This document shows, piece by piece, positions 1-6,287 of a stretch of DNA of 7,443 nucleotides. Every line of letters begins with the position of its first letter. Position 1 is the stretch's first letter. The position numbers and the translations under genes were made by a program. Origin of the DNA: Gammaproteobacteria bacterium UBA4475 (GTDB lineage Bacteria; Pseudomonadota; Gammaproteobacteria; Pseudomonadales; Azotimanducaceae); NCBI GenBank assembly GCA_002389265.1, contig DGOD01000169.1, positions 3,746 through 11,188 on the forward strand. Direction: 5' to 3'. The notes beneath the pieces are model-generated. The model was given only the letters and a program-made list of their open reading frames with translations. It searched no databases and had not been told where the DNA came from.

Positions 1-32
1 TCAGTTGTATTCTTGCTCGCTCGATAAATCAT
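1..32 (-). CDS. possible 5' end of the gene downstream of rodA, cut by the window edge
   Basis: Thirty bases after the rodA stop, an ATG (complement of 30-32) opens a frame with no stop up to the window edge. It reads MIYRASKNTT. The frame is also open from the rodA stop onward, and a GTG sits directly before the ATG. No clear Shine-Dalgarno sequence precedes it. In many gammaproteobacteria the gene after rodA encodes a lytic transglycosylase (mltB), but ten residues cannot show identity, so this is only a candidate start. Confidence 0.2.
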   Translation of the reverse strand, partial: MIYRASKNTT

Positions 33-62
33 CACTTCAGCAACGCGATTGTCTATCTGGAC

Positions 63-1202
63 TCATAGGGTAATTCGACGATGCGAATGGATAGACATCA
101 AGATACCAAAACCGGCAAATAGCGTCAGAATCGATGTGCCGCCAAAGCTCACCAGCGGCAATGGCACACCAACAACTGGCAAAATACCGCTCACCATGCC
201 TATATTAACGAACACATAGACAAAAAACGTGAAGACGATGCTACCGGAAAGTAATCGCCCAAACGTGTCTTGAGCCTCAACCGCCATCACCACGCCACGG
301 GCGGCGAGCAAAATATATAACGCCAGCAGGGCAAGAACGCCTATAAGACCTAACTCTTCAGCCAGCACCGCAATGATGAAATCTGTCTGACTCTCAGGCA
401 GAAAATCCAGGTGGGACTGGGTCCCTTGAAACAGCCCCTTGCCGAACAATCCACCGGAACCGATTGCAGTCTTCGATTGGATGATGTTCCAGCCCGAGCC
501 CAAGGGATCACTCTCCGGGTTAAACAACATCAAGACCCGTTGCCGCTGATAATCTCGCATCACAAACCAGAGCGCGGGCGCCGCCATCACAGCCAATGCC
601 ATCACACTGAAAACATAGCGCCAGGGCACACCTGCGAGCAATATGACGAGCAATCCCGCCGCGCAGATAAGCAGACCTGTACCTAGGTCTGGCTGCACGC
701 CTATCAACACCACAGGCAGCGCGATCATTATCGCCGCCCAGAACAGGTGTTTGGCTTTTGGCGGCATGTGTCGTTCGTGAAAATACCAGGCAAGAATCAT
801 CGGCACAACGAGCTTCATGATTTCAGAAGGTTGGAAATTGATGACCCCTGGAATACGCAACCAGCGCGCCGAACCGTTCACCTCATAGCCGAAGAATAAG
901 ACCATGATCAGCAACGCGATACCGAGCAAATATAACCAGGGAGCAGCTCGCAAGTAGAACACTGGTGGAATTTGCGCCATCGTTATCATGACTAACGAGG
1001 CGACCCCCAGTTTAAATAATTGCGAGACGATCGGCCCACTCTCACGACCTACGGCAGAATACAGCACCACCAAACCATAGCTGCAGATCGTCACCAATAA
1101 TGCGAGGATGATGACATCAATATGAAACTTGCGACTCAACCAACTATAACGAGATTGAGAGAAACTGCCTCCCGGCAATCGGCGAACAAAATCATTACTC
1201 AT
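63..1202 (-). CDS. rodA: RodA, SEDS-family peptidoglycan glycosyltransferase of the elongasome
   Basis: RodA polymerises lipid II into glycan strands in the inner membrane, paired with PBP2, during lateral wall growth of rod-shaped cells. The 379 residues match the usual length (about 370) and hold roughly ten hydrophobic segments. SEDS signatures are in order: NGSARWL (109-115), QPSEIMK (124-130), QPDLGTG (170-176), a long extracytoplasmic loop with DPLGSGWN (232-239), and LPESQTDFI (268-276). Asp274 in that last motif is the likely counterpart of the essential loop aspartate of RodA proteins. The end carries GVPLPLVSFGGTS (345-357), typical of RodA and FtsW. Pairing with mrdA just upstream identifies RodA rather than FtsW. 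The ATG lies 7 bases after the mrdA stop, and a GAGG overlapping the mrdA end can serve as ribosome binding site, so translation is probably coupled. No defect is seen. Confidence 0.96.
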   Translation of the reverse strand: MSNDFVRRLPGGSFSQSRYSWLSRKFHIDVIILALLVTICSYGLVVLYSAVGRESGPIVSQLFKLGVASLVMITMAQIPPVFYLRAAPWLYLLGIALLIMVLFFGYEVNGSARWLRIPGVINFQPSEIMKLVVPMILAWYFHERHMPPKAKHLFWAAIMIALPVVLIGVQPDLGTGLLICAAGLLVILLAGVPWRYVFSVMALAVMAAPALWFVMRDYQRQRVLMLFNPESDPLGSGWNIIQSKTAIGSGGLFGKGLFQGTQSHLDFLPESQTDFIIAVLAEELGLIGVLALLALYILLAARGVVMAVEAQDTFGRLLSGSIVFTFFVYVFVNIGMVSGILPVVGVPLPLVSFGGTSILTLFAGFGILMSIHSHRRITL

Positions 1203-1209
1203 TGACTCA

Positions 1210-3150
1210 TTACCTCAAGCTCGGCTGCTGCACGGATTTCGATACTAATTCGGCGCGCATCTCGAGCTCAGATGCAGACTCATAGTCGCGTAAATAGTAG
1301 TCGAGTACTTTGCGTGCTATTGGTGCCGCGAACTCACTACCACCGCCACCATTTTCAACCATCACAGCAAGCGCAATGGTTGGCTTCTCAAGTGGTGCGA
1401 AAGCAACGAACCAGGCATTTTTCCGTTGCCGCTCTTCTAACTCATCCGCGTCATAAAGTTCACCCTGAGCGATTTCAACAATTTGTGCCGTTCCCGATTT
1501 GCCGGCCATTTGATAGGAAATATCTCGCCCTATGTAAGCCCATGCAGTACCGTTTTCACCCCACTCCTGGTCGCCGCGGTGCACAACCATTCTCATGGAC
1601 TCAATAATCAGATCCCAATAGGCTGCGGCTATCTGATCGATATCAGGCAATAGCTGTTCCTTGGAATCTGGCATCAGCTGACTGCTGGATTTGAGCATCC
1701 GCGGCGAGACCACCTTGCCTCGATTGGCTAGAATGGCCACCGCCGTTGCCAACTGCAGTGGCGTCACTAGAATATCACCCTGGCCAATACCAATGTTGAC
1801 GGTGTCGCCGGGGAACCAGACCTCACCCCGAGCTCGCTTTTTCCATTCCCTGGAGGGTAGCAAACCGCTACGCGCTTCCGGCAAATCCACGGCGGTATTT
1901 ATTCCGAAGCCAAACGGGCTGAGATGGTCGTAGACGCGATCAATCCCGAGCTTCACGGCCAGTTGATAGAAAAATACATTGCAAGACCGATAGATTGCCT
2001 TCTGCAGATTCACAAGACCATGGCCGCCACGGCCATCTATTTTCCAGTTCCAATCACGGTACAAACGAGAATTGTTGGGCAACTGGTAAGCGCCCGGGTC
2101 ATCGATAACATAGTCTGGCGTGATAACGCCGGTCACTAGCCCTGCTAAGCCAATAAACGGTTTAATGGTCGAACCTGGCTCGTATTGGCCCTGGATGGCC
2201 CGATTGAACAAAGGCACATCAATGGAATCACGCAAAGCCGCATAGCTTGCATGATCAATACCAGCAACGAATAAATTAGGATCATAAGAGGGGTTGCTCA
2301 CCAGCGCCAAGATGCCTCCGGTACTGGGTTCAATGGCGACTATCGCACCGCGCTGAGCACCCAGCGCAGCGCTCGCTACGCGCTGTAAACCCGCATCCAC
2401 ATGCAGTATCAAATCAGCGCCGGGCACCGACGGGGTGGCATCAATGACATTCATGATACGACCCCGTGCGTTGATTTCTACCTGCTGGTTCCCCACTTTG
2501 CCGAGCAACTGATCCTCATAGAATCGCTCCACGCCAACTTTACCCAGATGGTTAGTCCCTGAGTAAGCCCTGACATCGATGTTCTGCAAATCATTTTCAT
2601 TGATTCTACGAACGGAACCAACAGCATGGGCCATCAACGCACTTAAGGGATAGTGCCTGACCAAGCGGGCCTCGACATCGACACCGGGTATCGCATGGCG
2701 ATCAACGCTGATTTTGGCGATCTCTTCTGGCGTGAGGCGAAACAACAGAGGCACTGGCTCAAACGGCCGCTGGCGTCTTGCCAATCGGCGTCGAAACGCT
2801 TTAATGTCGTCCGCACTCACGTCGACGATGGTAGCGAGTGCCGCTAGGGTTTCCTCAAGATCTACAACTCGCTCCTTCGTAATTGTCAGACTATAGGAAG
2901 GTACATTGTCGGCGATCAGCTCACCGTGTCGGTCATAGATCAAACCGCGAATAGGCGCGACGGGTTGCAGCTGAATACGATTGCGATCCGACAGAGTTGT
3001 GTAGACATCGTGCTGGATAATCTGCAGATAAAACATACGGGCTATCAGAATGAGCGTCAAAAGGGCCAACAAGACGCATCCCACGACGATCCGATCAGAG
3101 AAGATCTGGCTCTCCCTCGAATGATCTTTTAGCGCTAGTGGTTCAGCCAT
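1210..3150 (-). CDS. mrdA: penicillin-binding protein 2, elongasome D,D-transpeptidase
   Basis: PBP2 crosslinks peptide stems of new glycan made by RodA and also activates RodA; it is a class B PBP anchored in the inner membrane with its catalytic domain in the periplasm. The 646 residues begin with a short cytoplasmic tail and one membrane segment (about 20-44). The pedestal domain follows, with IRGLIYDRHG (67-76) and GVERFYEDQL (206-215). The transpeptidase domain carries all three active-site motifs: STIK (327-330, nucleophile Ser327), SCN (389-391) and KSGT (551-554). Asp351, Asp366, His377 and Cys390 sit where the zinc ligands reported for Acinetobacter baumannii PBP2 would be, with a longer spacer before the histidine. 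The ATG is 11 bases after the rlmH stop, with a weak GGA in the gap. The adjacent rodA supports PBP2 over PBP3 (FtsI). The tail after about 625 is charged and looks lineage-specific. Confidence 0.97.
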   Translation of the reverse strand: MAEPLALKDHSRESQIFSDRIVVGCVLLALLTLILIARMFYLQIIQHDVYTTLSDRNRIQLQPVAPIRGLIYDRHGELIADNVPSYSLTITKERVVDLEETLAALATIVDVSADDIKAFRRRLARRQRPFEPVPLLFRLTPEEIAKISVDRHAIPGVDVEARLVRHYPLSALMAHAVGSVRRINENDLQNIDVRAYSGTNHLGKVGVERFYEDQLLGKVGNQQVEINARGRIMNVIDATPSVPGADLILHVDAGLQRVASAALGAQRGAIVAIEPSTGGILALVSNPSYDPNLFVAGIDHASYAALRDSIDVPLFNRAIQGQYEPGSTIKPFIGLAGLVTGVITPDYVIDDPGAYQLPNNSRLYRDWNWKIDGRGGHGLVNLQKAIYRSCNVFFYQLAVKLGIDRVYDHLSPFGFGINTAVDLPEARSGLLPSREWKKRARGEVWFPGDTVNIGIGQGDILVTPLQLATAVAILANRGKVVSPRMLKSSSQLMPDSKEQLLPDIDQIAAAYWDLIIESMRMVVHRGDQEWGENGTAWAYIGRDISYQMAGKSGTAQIVEIAQGELYDADELEERQRKNAWFVAFAPLEKPTIALAVMVENGGGGSEFAAPIARKVLDYYLRDYESASELEMRAELVSKSVQQPSLR

Positions 3151-3161
3151 GCCGCGTCCAG

Positions 3162-3629
3162 CTACTTGTGGTAAGGATGATTATTAATGACAGCCCAAGC
3201 CCGATAAAGTTGCTCGGCCAGTAGAACTCTGACTAAAAAGTGCGGAAATGTGAGCTTCGACAGCGACCAGCAATCATCTGCTCGCGCCAAACACGCATCG
3301 CTCAAGCCATCAGGTCCGCCCACCATCAACTGTAAGTGACTGGTGCGGCTAGTCCATTTCTGAATGTTGCTTGCCAGATCCTGAGTACTCCAACCGTCAC
3401 CGCGGCTATCCAGGGCGATAACATGGGCCTCTGGCTTCAGCAAGGCGAGCATGCGTTTACCTTCTTCGTTCTTTAATTTGACCACCGACTCATTCTTACC
3501 CCGGTGGGCGACCGGAATCTCACGCAGTTGCAGCTGCCAATCTCGTGGCAGGCGCTTCTGGTACTCGAGATAACCGGTTTTTGTCCAGTCCGGCGGTCGG
3601 GTACCCGCCGCTAGCAACTCAATCAACAC
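3162..3629 (-). CDS. rlmH: 23S rRNA pseudouridine-1915 N3-methyltransferase RlmH
   Basis: RlmH is a small SPOUT-class methyltransferase. It uses S-adenosylmethionine to methylate pseudouridine 1915 in helix 69 of 23S rRNA on assembled 70S ribosomes. The 155 residues equal the family length. Family features are ALDSRG (72-77), the cofactor-binding VGGPDGL (103-109), LTFPH with His130 (126-130), the knot region RVLLAEQLYRAW (134-145), and the diagnostic C-terminal NNHPYHK (149-155). The start codon is GTG (complement of 3627-3629). It is supported because it places the conserved N-terminus (a few hydrophobic residues, then GTRPPDW) exactly as in homologues. A GAGG overlapping the rsfS stop lies 10 bases upstream, which suggests coupled translation. 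The position between rsfS and mrdA is the common gammaproteobacterial order. Confidence 0.97.
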   Translation of the reverse strand: MLIELLAAGTRPPDWTKTGYLEYQKRLPRDWQLQLREIPVAHRGKNESVVKLKNEEGKRMLALLKPEAHVIALDSRGDGWSTQDLASNIQKWTSRTSHLQLMVGGPDGLSDACLARADDCWSLSKLTFPHFLVRVLLAEQLYRAWAVINNHPYHK

Positions 3630-3639
3630 AGACCTGAGA

Positions 3640-3643
3640 CCTC
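3640..3643 (-). promoter_or_regulatory. ribosome binding site of rlmH overlapping the rsfS stop
   Basis: The complement reads GAGG, sharing its first two bases with the rsfS TGA stop. It lies 10 bases before the GTG start of rlmH. It supports the GTG as the true start and suggests that ribosomes finishing rsfS reinitiate on rlmH. A second AGG closer to the GTG is too near to act well. Confidence 0.45.
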
Positions 3644-4007
3644 ACTCTTCCTGGTTTCGAGCCTCACGGCTCTCGGCACTCATGCTCCAGAGTCGTTCAA
3701 TTTCATAAAATTTACGAGTCTGGGAGAGCATCACATGTACCACCACATCCACAAAGTCTACCAACACCCACTCACCTTCTGCCAAACCCTCAACACCATG
3801 GGGTTTGACTCCCAGCTTGAGCATTTCCTCGATAACGTTGTTCGCGAGCGACTTGACATGCCGACTCGACGTGCCCGTGGCGACGATCATGTAGTCTGTC
3901 ACGTCGGTCTGCTTGGTGACATCAATCACCGTGACCTCAAGACCTTTCAAGTCTTCCAGAGCCGCGATGGTAGCGGCTTTCAAATCAACCTTGTCTTTTG
4001 CTTGCAT
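3642..4007 (-). CDS. rsfS: ribosomal silencing factor RsfS (DUF143 / Iojap family)
   Basis: RsfS binds ribosomal protein uL14 on the free 50S subunit and blocks joining with 30S, lowering translation under starvation. The family core is plain: DVTDYMIVATGTSSRH (35-50), GVEGLAEGEWVLVDF (71-85), DVVVHVM (87-93) and FYEIERLW (100-107), numbering from the chosen start. The open frame extends upstream with three possible ATGs, at 4091, 4040 and 4007. I chose 4007 (121 residues) because MQAKDK then aligns with the start of the E. coli protein and an AGGAG lies 13 bases upstream. The start at 4040 (132 residues) falls one base after the nadD stop and is a serious alternative. The one at 4091 lies inside nadD and adds residues unlike the family. 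The product is cytoplasmic. Confidence 0.93.
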   Translation of the reverse strand: MQAKDKVDLKAATIAALEDLKGLEVTVIDVTKQTDVTDYMIVATGTSSRHVKSLANNVIEEMLKLGVKPHGVEGLAEGEWVLVDFVDVVVHVMLSQTRKFYEIERLWSMSAESREARNQEE

Positions 4008-4020
4008 GGATTGTGTCTTG

Positions 4021-4025
4021 CTCCT
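4021..4025 (-). promoter_or_regulatory. candidate ribosome binding site deciding the rsfS start
   Basis: The complement reads AGGAG, 13 bases before the ATG at 4007. The spacing is longer than ideal, but the match is better than anything before the ATG at 4040, where only GGAA is seen about 10 bases away. It favours the shorter RsfS, which homology also favours. Confidence 0.35.
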
Positions 4026-4041
4026 GCTCTGTGCCTGCATT

Positions 4042-4680
4042 TTAAGTAGTTTCCGCGTATAACGCCTGCTGGCGAATATAATCAATAACACCTGCCGGCA
4101 GCAGGTATTCTATAGGTTGTCCCGCCTTGACCAATTGTCGGATCTGCGTGGCGGATATATCTAACTGAGTGAGCTGTAAATGACAGATCAGACCGGCCGG
4201 CTGCGTCAGCAGCTGATCGGCACTAGCTTGTCGTTCATTCACCCACGCTCGCACCCGAGGGTTCAGCGTGAGCTCCGTATAAGGCCGGCGCAACACCACG
4301 AGATGGGCCACATCGACAAGTTCCTGCCACCGATACCATTGGTGTATGAGTCCAAATGCATCCGCGCCCATGACCAGCGACAACGACAGGTCAGCGCCAA
4401 CCTCTTCGCGGATGGATTCTAAGGTGTCCATCATATAGGAGGTGCCGCCGCGAGCGATCTCCCGGCTATCGACCTGCAGATAATCTAACCCCGCAATACC
4501 CAGCCGCAACATCTCAAGCCGTTGTTCAGGTTGACTGCCCGGGGACTCCCGGTGGGCCGGGATGCCAACGGGGATCAATTTGACCTGCTCGACACCCAAG
4601 GCTTGTCGCACTTCTACCGCCGAGCGTAAGTGGCCAAAATGCACCGGATCGAAGGTGCCACCGAATATCGCGAGCCCCAT
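4042..4680 (-). CDS. nadD: nicotinate-nucleotide adenylyltransferase NadD
   Basis: NadD joins nicotinate mononucleotide and ATP to give deamido-NAD and pyrophosphate, the step before NAD synthetase in both de novo and salvage routes, in the cytoplasm. The 212 residues match the family. The nucleotidyltransferase signature GGTFDPVHFGHL (7-18) contains the His14-x-x-His17 pair that binds ATP. GADAF (105-109), W115 and W118 form the usual nicotinate-side region, and ISATQIR (175-181) is the second adenylyltransferase motif. The ATG has a strong GGGAGG 11 bases upstream. It is the first gene of the minus-strand operon, since the sequence upstream is intergenic and then a divergent gene. proA or holA, frequent upstream neighbours of nadD in gammaproteobacteria, are absent here. 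Confidence 0.96.
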   Translation of the reverse strand: MGLAIFGGTFDPVHFGHLRSAVEVRQALGVEQVKLIPVGIPAHRESPGSQPEQRLEMLRLGIAGLDYLQVDSREIARGGTSYMMDTLESIREEVGADLSLSLVMGADAFGLIHQWYRWQELVDVAHLVVLRRPYTELTLNPRVRAWVNERQASADQLLTQPAGLICHLQLTQLDISATQIRQLVKAGQPIEYLLPAGVIDYIRQQALYAETT

Positions 4681-4691
4681 GTTAATCTCTG

Positions 4692-4697
4692 CCTCCC
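4692..4697 (-). promoter_or_regulatory. ribosome binding site of nadD
   Basis: The complement reads GGGAGG, 11 bases before the nadD ATG. It is the strongest Shine-Dalgarno match in the window and fixes the nadD start. Confidence 0.6.
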
Positions 4698-4852
4698 GCT
4701 CTCAGAATTCGCTTACAGGCGTACCCGACTATCACTGGATCAATATTACCTATCGTCAATTCCGCCTGAGTCCTGTCGCGCCGCGAGCAGACTGTCCGAG
4801 ATCGCGTATCTGTTGTTTAATAGCGCTAAATAACCGCGGTCCTTTCGCCGCG

Positions 4853-4867
4853 AATAACCCTGTTATT
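4853..4867. promoter_or_regulatory. 15-base perfect dyad, possible operator
   Basis: AATAAC and GTTATT form a perfect 6-base inverted repeat around a 3-base centre (CCT). Flanking bases do not extend it. On the minus strand it overlaps the end of a TACAAT hexamer that could be the -10 of the nadD operon, the place where a repressor would act. Size and symmetry suit a dimeric regulator, but no regulator can be named and chance remains possible. Confidence 0.25.
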
Positions 4868-4894
4868 GTAACTGATTGAGGTAGGTCTCCCTAA
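4865..4894 (-). promoter_or_regulatory. weak candidate sigma70 promoter of the nadD operon
   Basis: TACAAT (complement of 4865-4870) matches five of six consensus -10 bases. Eighteen bases upstream is TTAGGG, a poor -35 matching only the two initial T residues. Transcription would begin near 4858 and give a leader of about 178 bases before nadD. The competing TTGACG at 4754-4759 is a better -35 but lacks a good -10. The true promoter is not settled by inspection. Confidence 0.2.
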
Positions 4895-4903
4895 CCCAGA
4901 ATC

Positions 4904-5593
4904 ATGCCAATCGTGAACCGTCAATTCTTCGATCAAACTGCTGAGTGTTTGGCAGTAGCGCTGCTGGGGGCCGTTTTGCGCCGCCGCGTGCAGACCAGCC
5001 ATGGACCAGTCTGGCTTGCGGCACGCATCATCGAGACGGAAGCTTACTACCGCCACGAACGCGGCAGTCATTCATCGCTGGGCTACACCGAAAAGCGCCG
5101 GGCCATGTTTATGCCACCCGGCACCATCTATATGTACTATGCCCGAGGTGCTGACTCCCTGAATTTTTCCGCCGCGGGCCACGGCGATGGCGTCCTGATC
5201 AAGTCAGGCTTCCCCCATGCGGACACACTATCGCCTGCCACCAACCTTGCCATCATGCAGCAATTGAATCCGGGCAGTCAGGGCCCACGGCCACCGGCAA
5301 GGCTATGCAACGGTCAGACTTTGCTGTGTAAATCCCTAGATCTCAAGGTGCCGGACTGGAATCAGCGCTACCTAAGACGTGACGAGTTTCGCTTGGAAGC
5401 CGCCGCACCAGGTCCGCTGTCTTATATTCAATGCCCGCGTATCGGCATCCCGGTGGGCCGCGACCATGAGTTACCCTATCGGTTTGTCGAGCTGCCATAC
5501 GCTTCTTATGCCACCAGTAATCCACTCACCCGGCGTGGCTGGCGCGAGGGCATCGATTACGTTACGCGGCAGCGGGGCTCAGAAGCTCTCTAG
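4904..5593 (+). CDS. DNA-3-methyladenine glycosylase, AAG/MPG family
   Basis: This monofunctional base-excision repair enzyme flips out and removes alkylated or deaminated purines (3-methyladenine, 7-methylguanine, hypoxanthine), leaving an abasic site. The 229 residues form one AAG domain. IIETEAYY (42-49) holds the catalytic glutamate, Glu46 (human Glu125), and the pocket residue Tyr48 (human Tyr127). His56 in GSHS matches human His136. MFMPPGTIYMYYARG (68-82) and LNFS with Asn87 (human Asn169) complete the pocket. In place of the human intercalating Tyr162 is Arg81, a form I recall from other proteobacterial members. The ATG fits the family start (NRQFFD near the N-terminus), although no good Shine-Dalgarno precedes it; a GAGG is 22 bases away. 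The gene diverges from nadD and its stop overlaps that of the LON-domain gene. The family is not homologous to Tag or AlkA. Confidence 0.93.
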   Translation: MPIVNRQFFDQTAECLAVALLGAVLRRRVQTSHGPVWLAARIIETEAYYRHERGSHSSLGYTEKRRAMFMPPGTIYMYYARGADSLNFSAAGHGDGVLIKSGFPHADTLSPATNLAIMQQLNPGSQGPRPPARLCNGQTLLCKSLDLKVPDWNQRYLRRDEFRLEAAAPGPLSYIQCPRIGIPVGRDHELPYRFVELPYASYATSNPLTRRGWREGIDYVTRQRGSEAL

Positions 5594-5602
5594 CTCTGCG
5601 AG
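5578..5602. terminator. possible bidirectional hairpin at the convergent stops
   Basis: AGCT (5584-5587) and AGCT (5592-5595) can pair around a CTCT loop. The stem extends with CAG (5580-5582) and CTG (5596-5598) if one A is bulged, or with CTC/GAG further out. It is centred on the shared CTAG of the two convergent genes. No T-tract follows on either strand, so it is not a standard intrinsic terminator; it may mark a factor-dependent end or be chance. Confidence 0.15.
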
Positions 5603-6192
5603 TCCTGCATTCGAATAATCAAGGTCTCCAGATCAGCCAAGCGCGCGAGCGGATTCTTCATCTCCAGCATGCGCTGCTTAAACAGATTCGGTAACGGCAG
5701 TAGCTCCGTCAAACGACCGCCGACATCCGTCGCGTCCAAGAAGTCGATGACCAGATTCAAGCTCTGCACAGCCTCATGCTCCAGCAGTGTCTGTAATAAG
5801 CTGACGAGATGTTGCTTATCTTCGGGCACAACGGCTAACGCCTCGGTGGGCAGATATTCTATTTGCGCCATCATCAATCGATCTGTCTGCTCATACTGGT
5901 CGCGGATGACAAACTTACGGGTACCCTCAATCAGGATGTCGAGCGTGCCGGTCTTACCTTGATCAAAATCCACAAGGGTTGCGAGAGTCCCTGTAAACGC
6001 AATAGTAGGCAATTGTTCATCACGATGATTGAGCATCGGCTGTCCCTCTCTGATCATCACGACGCCAAAACCAGAGTTGCTGCGCATGCAAGCGGTGAGC
6101 ATATCCAGGTAACGGGTTTCAATAATTTGCAACGGTAAGCGCCCGCCGGGAAACAGCACCAGGGGTAAAGGAAAGAGCGGTATTTCGGCCAT
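5590..6192 (-). CDS. stand-alone LON substrate-binding domain protein
   Basis: The product resembles only the N-terminal domain of Lon protease (PF02190-type). PLFPLPLVLFPGG (5-17) and LPLQIIETRY (19-28) open the domain, GFGVVMI (41-47) and DILIEGTRKF (85-94) continue the beta-rich half, and a helical half with a leucine-rich stretch (about 120-196) ends the protein. At 200 residues it has the usual length of the free-standing family. It has no AAA+ ATPase (no Walker motif) and no Ser-Lys protease domain, so it cannot be a protease, and annotations calling it a peptidase mislead. It is probably cytoplasmic and may bind unfolded or exposed protein segments, but its function is not known to me. 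The ATG gives the typical MxxIPLFPL start; the ribosome binding site is weak. It converges on the glycosylase gene and diverges from uppP. Confidence 0.9.
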   Translation of the reverse strand: MAEIPLFPLPLVLFPGGRLPLQIIETRYLDMLTACMRSNSGFGVVMIREGQPMLNHRDEQLPTIAFTGTLATLVDFDQGKTGTLDILIEGTRKFVIRDQYEQTDRLMMAQIEYLPTEALAVVPEDKQHLVSLLQTLLEHEAVQSLNLVIDFLDATDVGGRLTELLPLPNLFKQRMLEMKNPLARLADLETLIIRMQDSQS

Positions 6193-6216
6193 GTTGCAAG
6201 TCTACTTTTTTCTGTC

Positions 6217-6226
6217 TGTATAAAAT
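6217..6226. promoter_or_regulatory. overlapping candidate -10 boxes for divergent transcription
   Basis: On the plus strand TATAAA (6219-6224) could serve uppP, with TTGCAA (6194-6199) as a four-of-six -35 at a long 19-base spacing. On the minus strand TATACA (complement of 6217-6222) could serve the LON-domain gene, giving an 18-base leader, but its -35 position reads CCGCGG. Both are weak; the cluster is the only TATA-like sequence in the region. Confidence 0.2.
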
Positions 6227-6287
6227 GAATGGGGTATTTCCGCGGATGTCCGCTGGTCTGAGCAGAACGCCGTTTGAGCACGACCGC

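Larger units (their letters stand above)
4681..4903. other. divergent intergenic region between nadD and the DNA glycosylase gene
   Basis: These 223 bases hold no believable gene. The open frames crossing it on both strands are extensions of shadows of the flanking genes and show no family motifs. It should contain the start signals of the nadD operon and of the glycosylase gene. Visible elements are the nadD ribosome binding site, a TTGACG (complement of 4754-4759) without a good -10 partner, a TACAAT (complement of 4865-4870), a 15-base dyad at 4853-4867, and a CGCGG/CCGCG pair at 4835-4852. Confidence 0.6.

Noticed and set aside
47..57. 11-base sequence GATTGTCTATC repeated at 6296-6306
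   Set aside because: Several 11-base matches are expected by chance in a window of this size, and the first copy lacks the dyad found at the second.
1272..1607. 111-residue plus-strand frame inside mrdA
   Set aside because: Antisense shadow of the transpeptidase domain with histidine/arginine-rich low-information sequence.
4835..4852. CGCGG/CCGCG stem in the nadD upstream region
   Set aside because: Only five base pairs around an 8-base loop in GC-rich sequence, with no T-tract.
4562..4879. 105-residue plus-strand frame crossing the nadD start and the intergenic region
   Set aside because: About a third overlaps nadD in antisense, there is no recognisable motif, and no ribosome binding site supports it.
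4826..5071. 81-residue minus-strand frame that could be a gene upstream of nadD
   Set aside because: Most of it is antisense to the conserved glycosylase N-terminus and it resembles neither holA nor proA.
5590..6192. Reading the LON-domain gene as a truncated lon protease pseudogene
   Set aside because: Start, domain length and stop agree with the free-standing family, and no AAA+ or protease remnants lie downstream, where the glycosylase gene follows immediately on the other strand.
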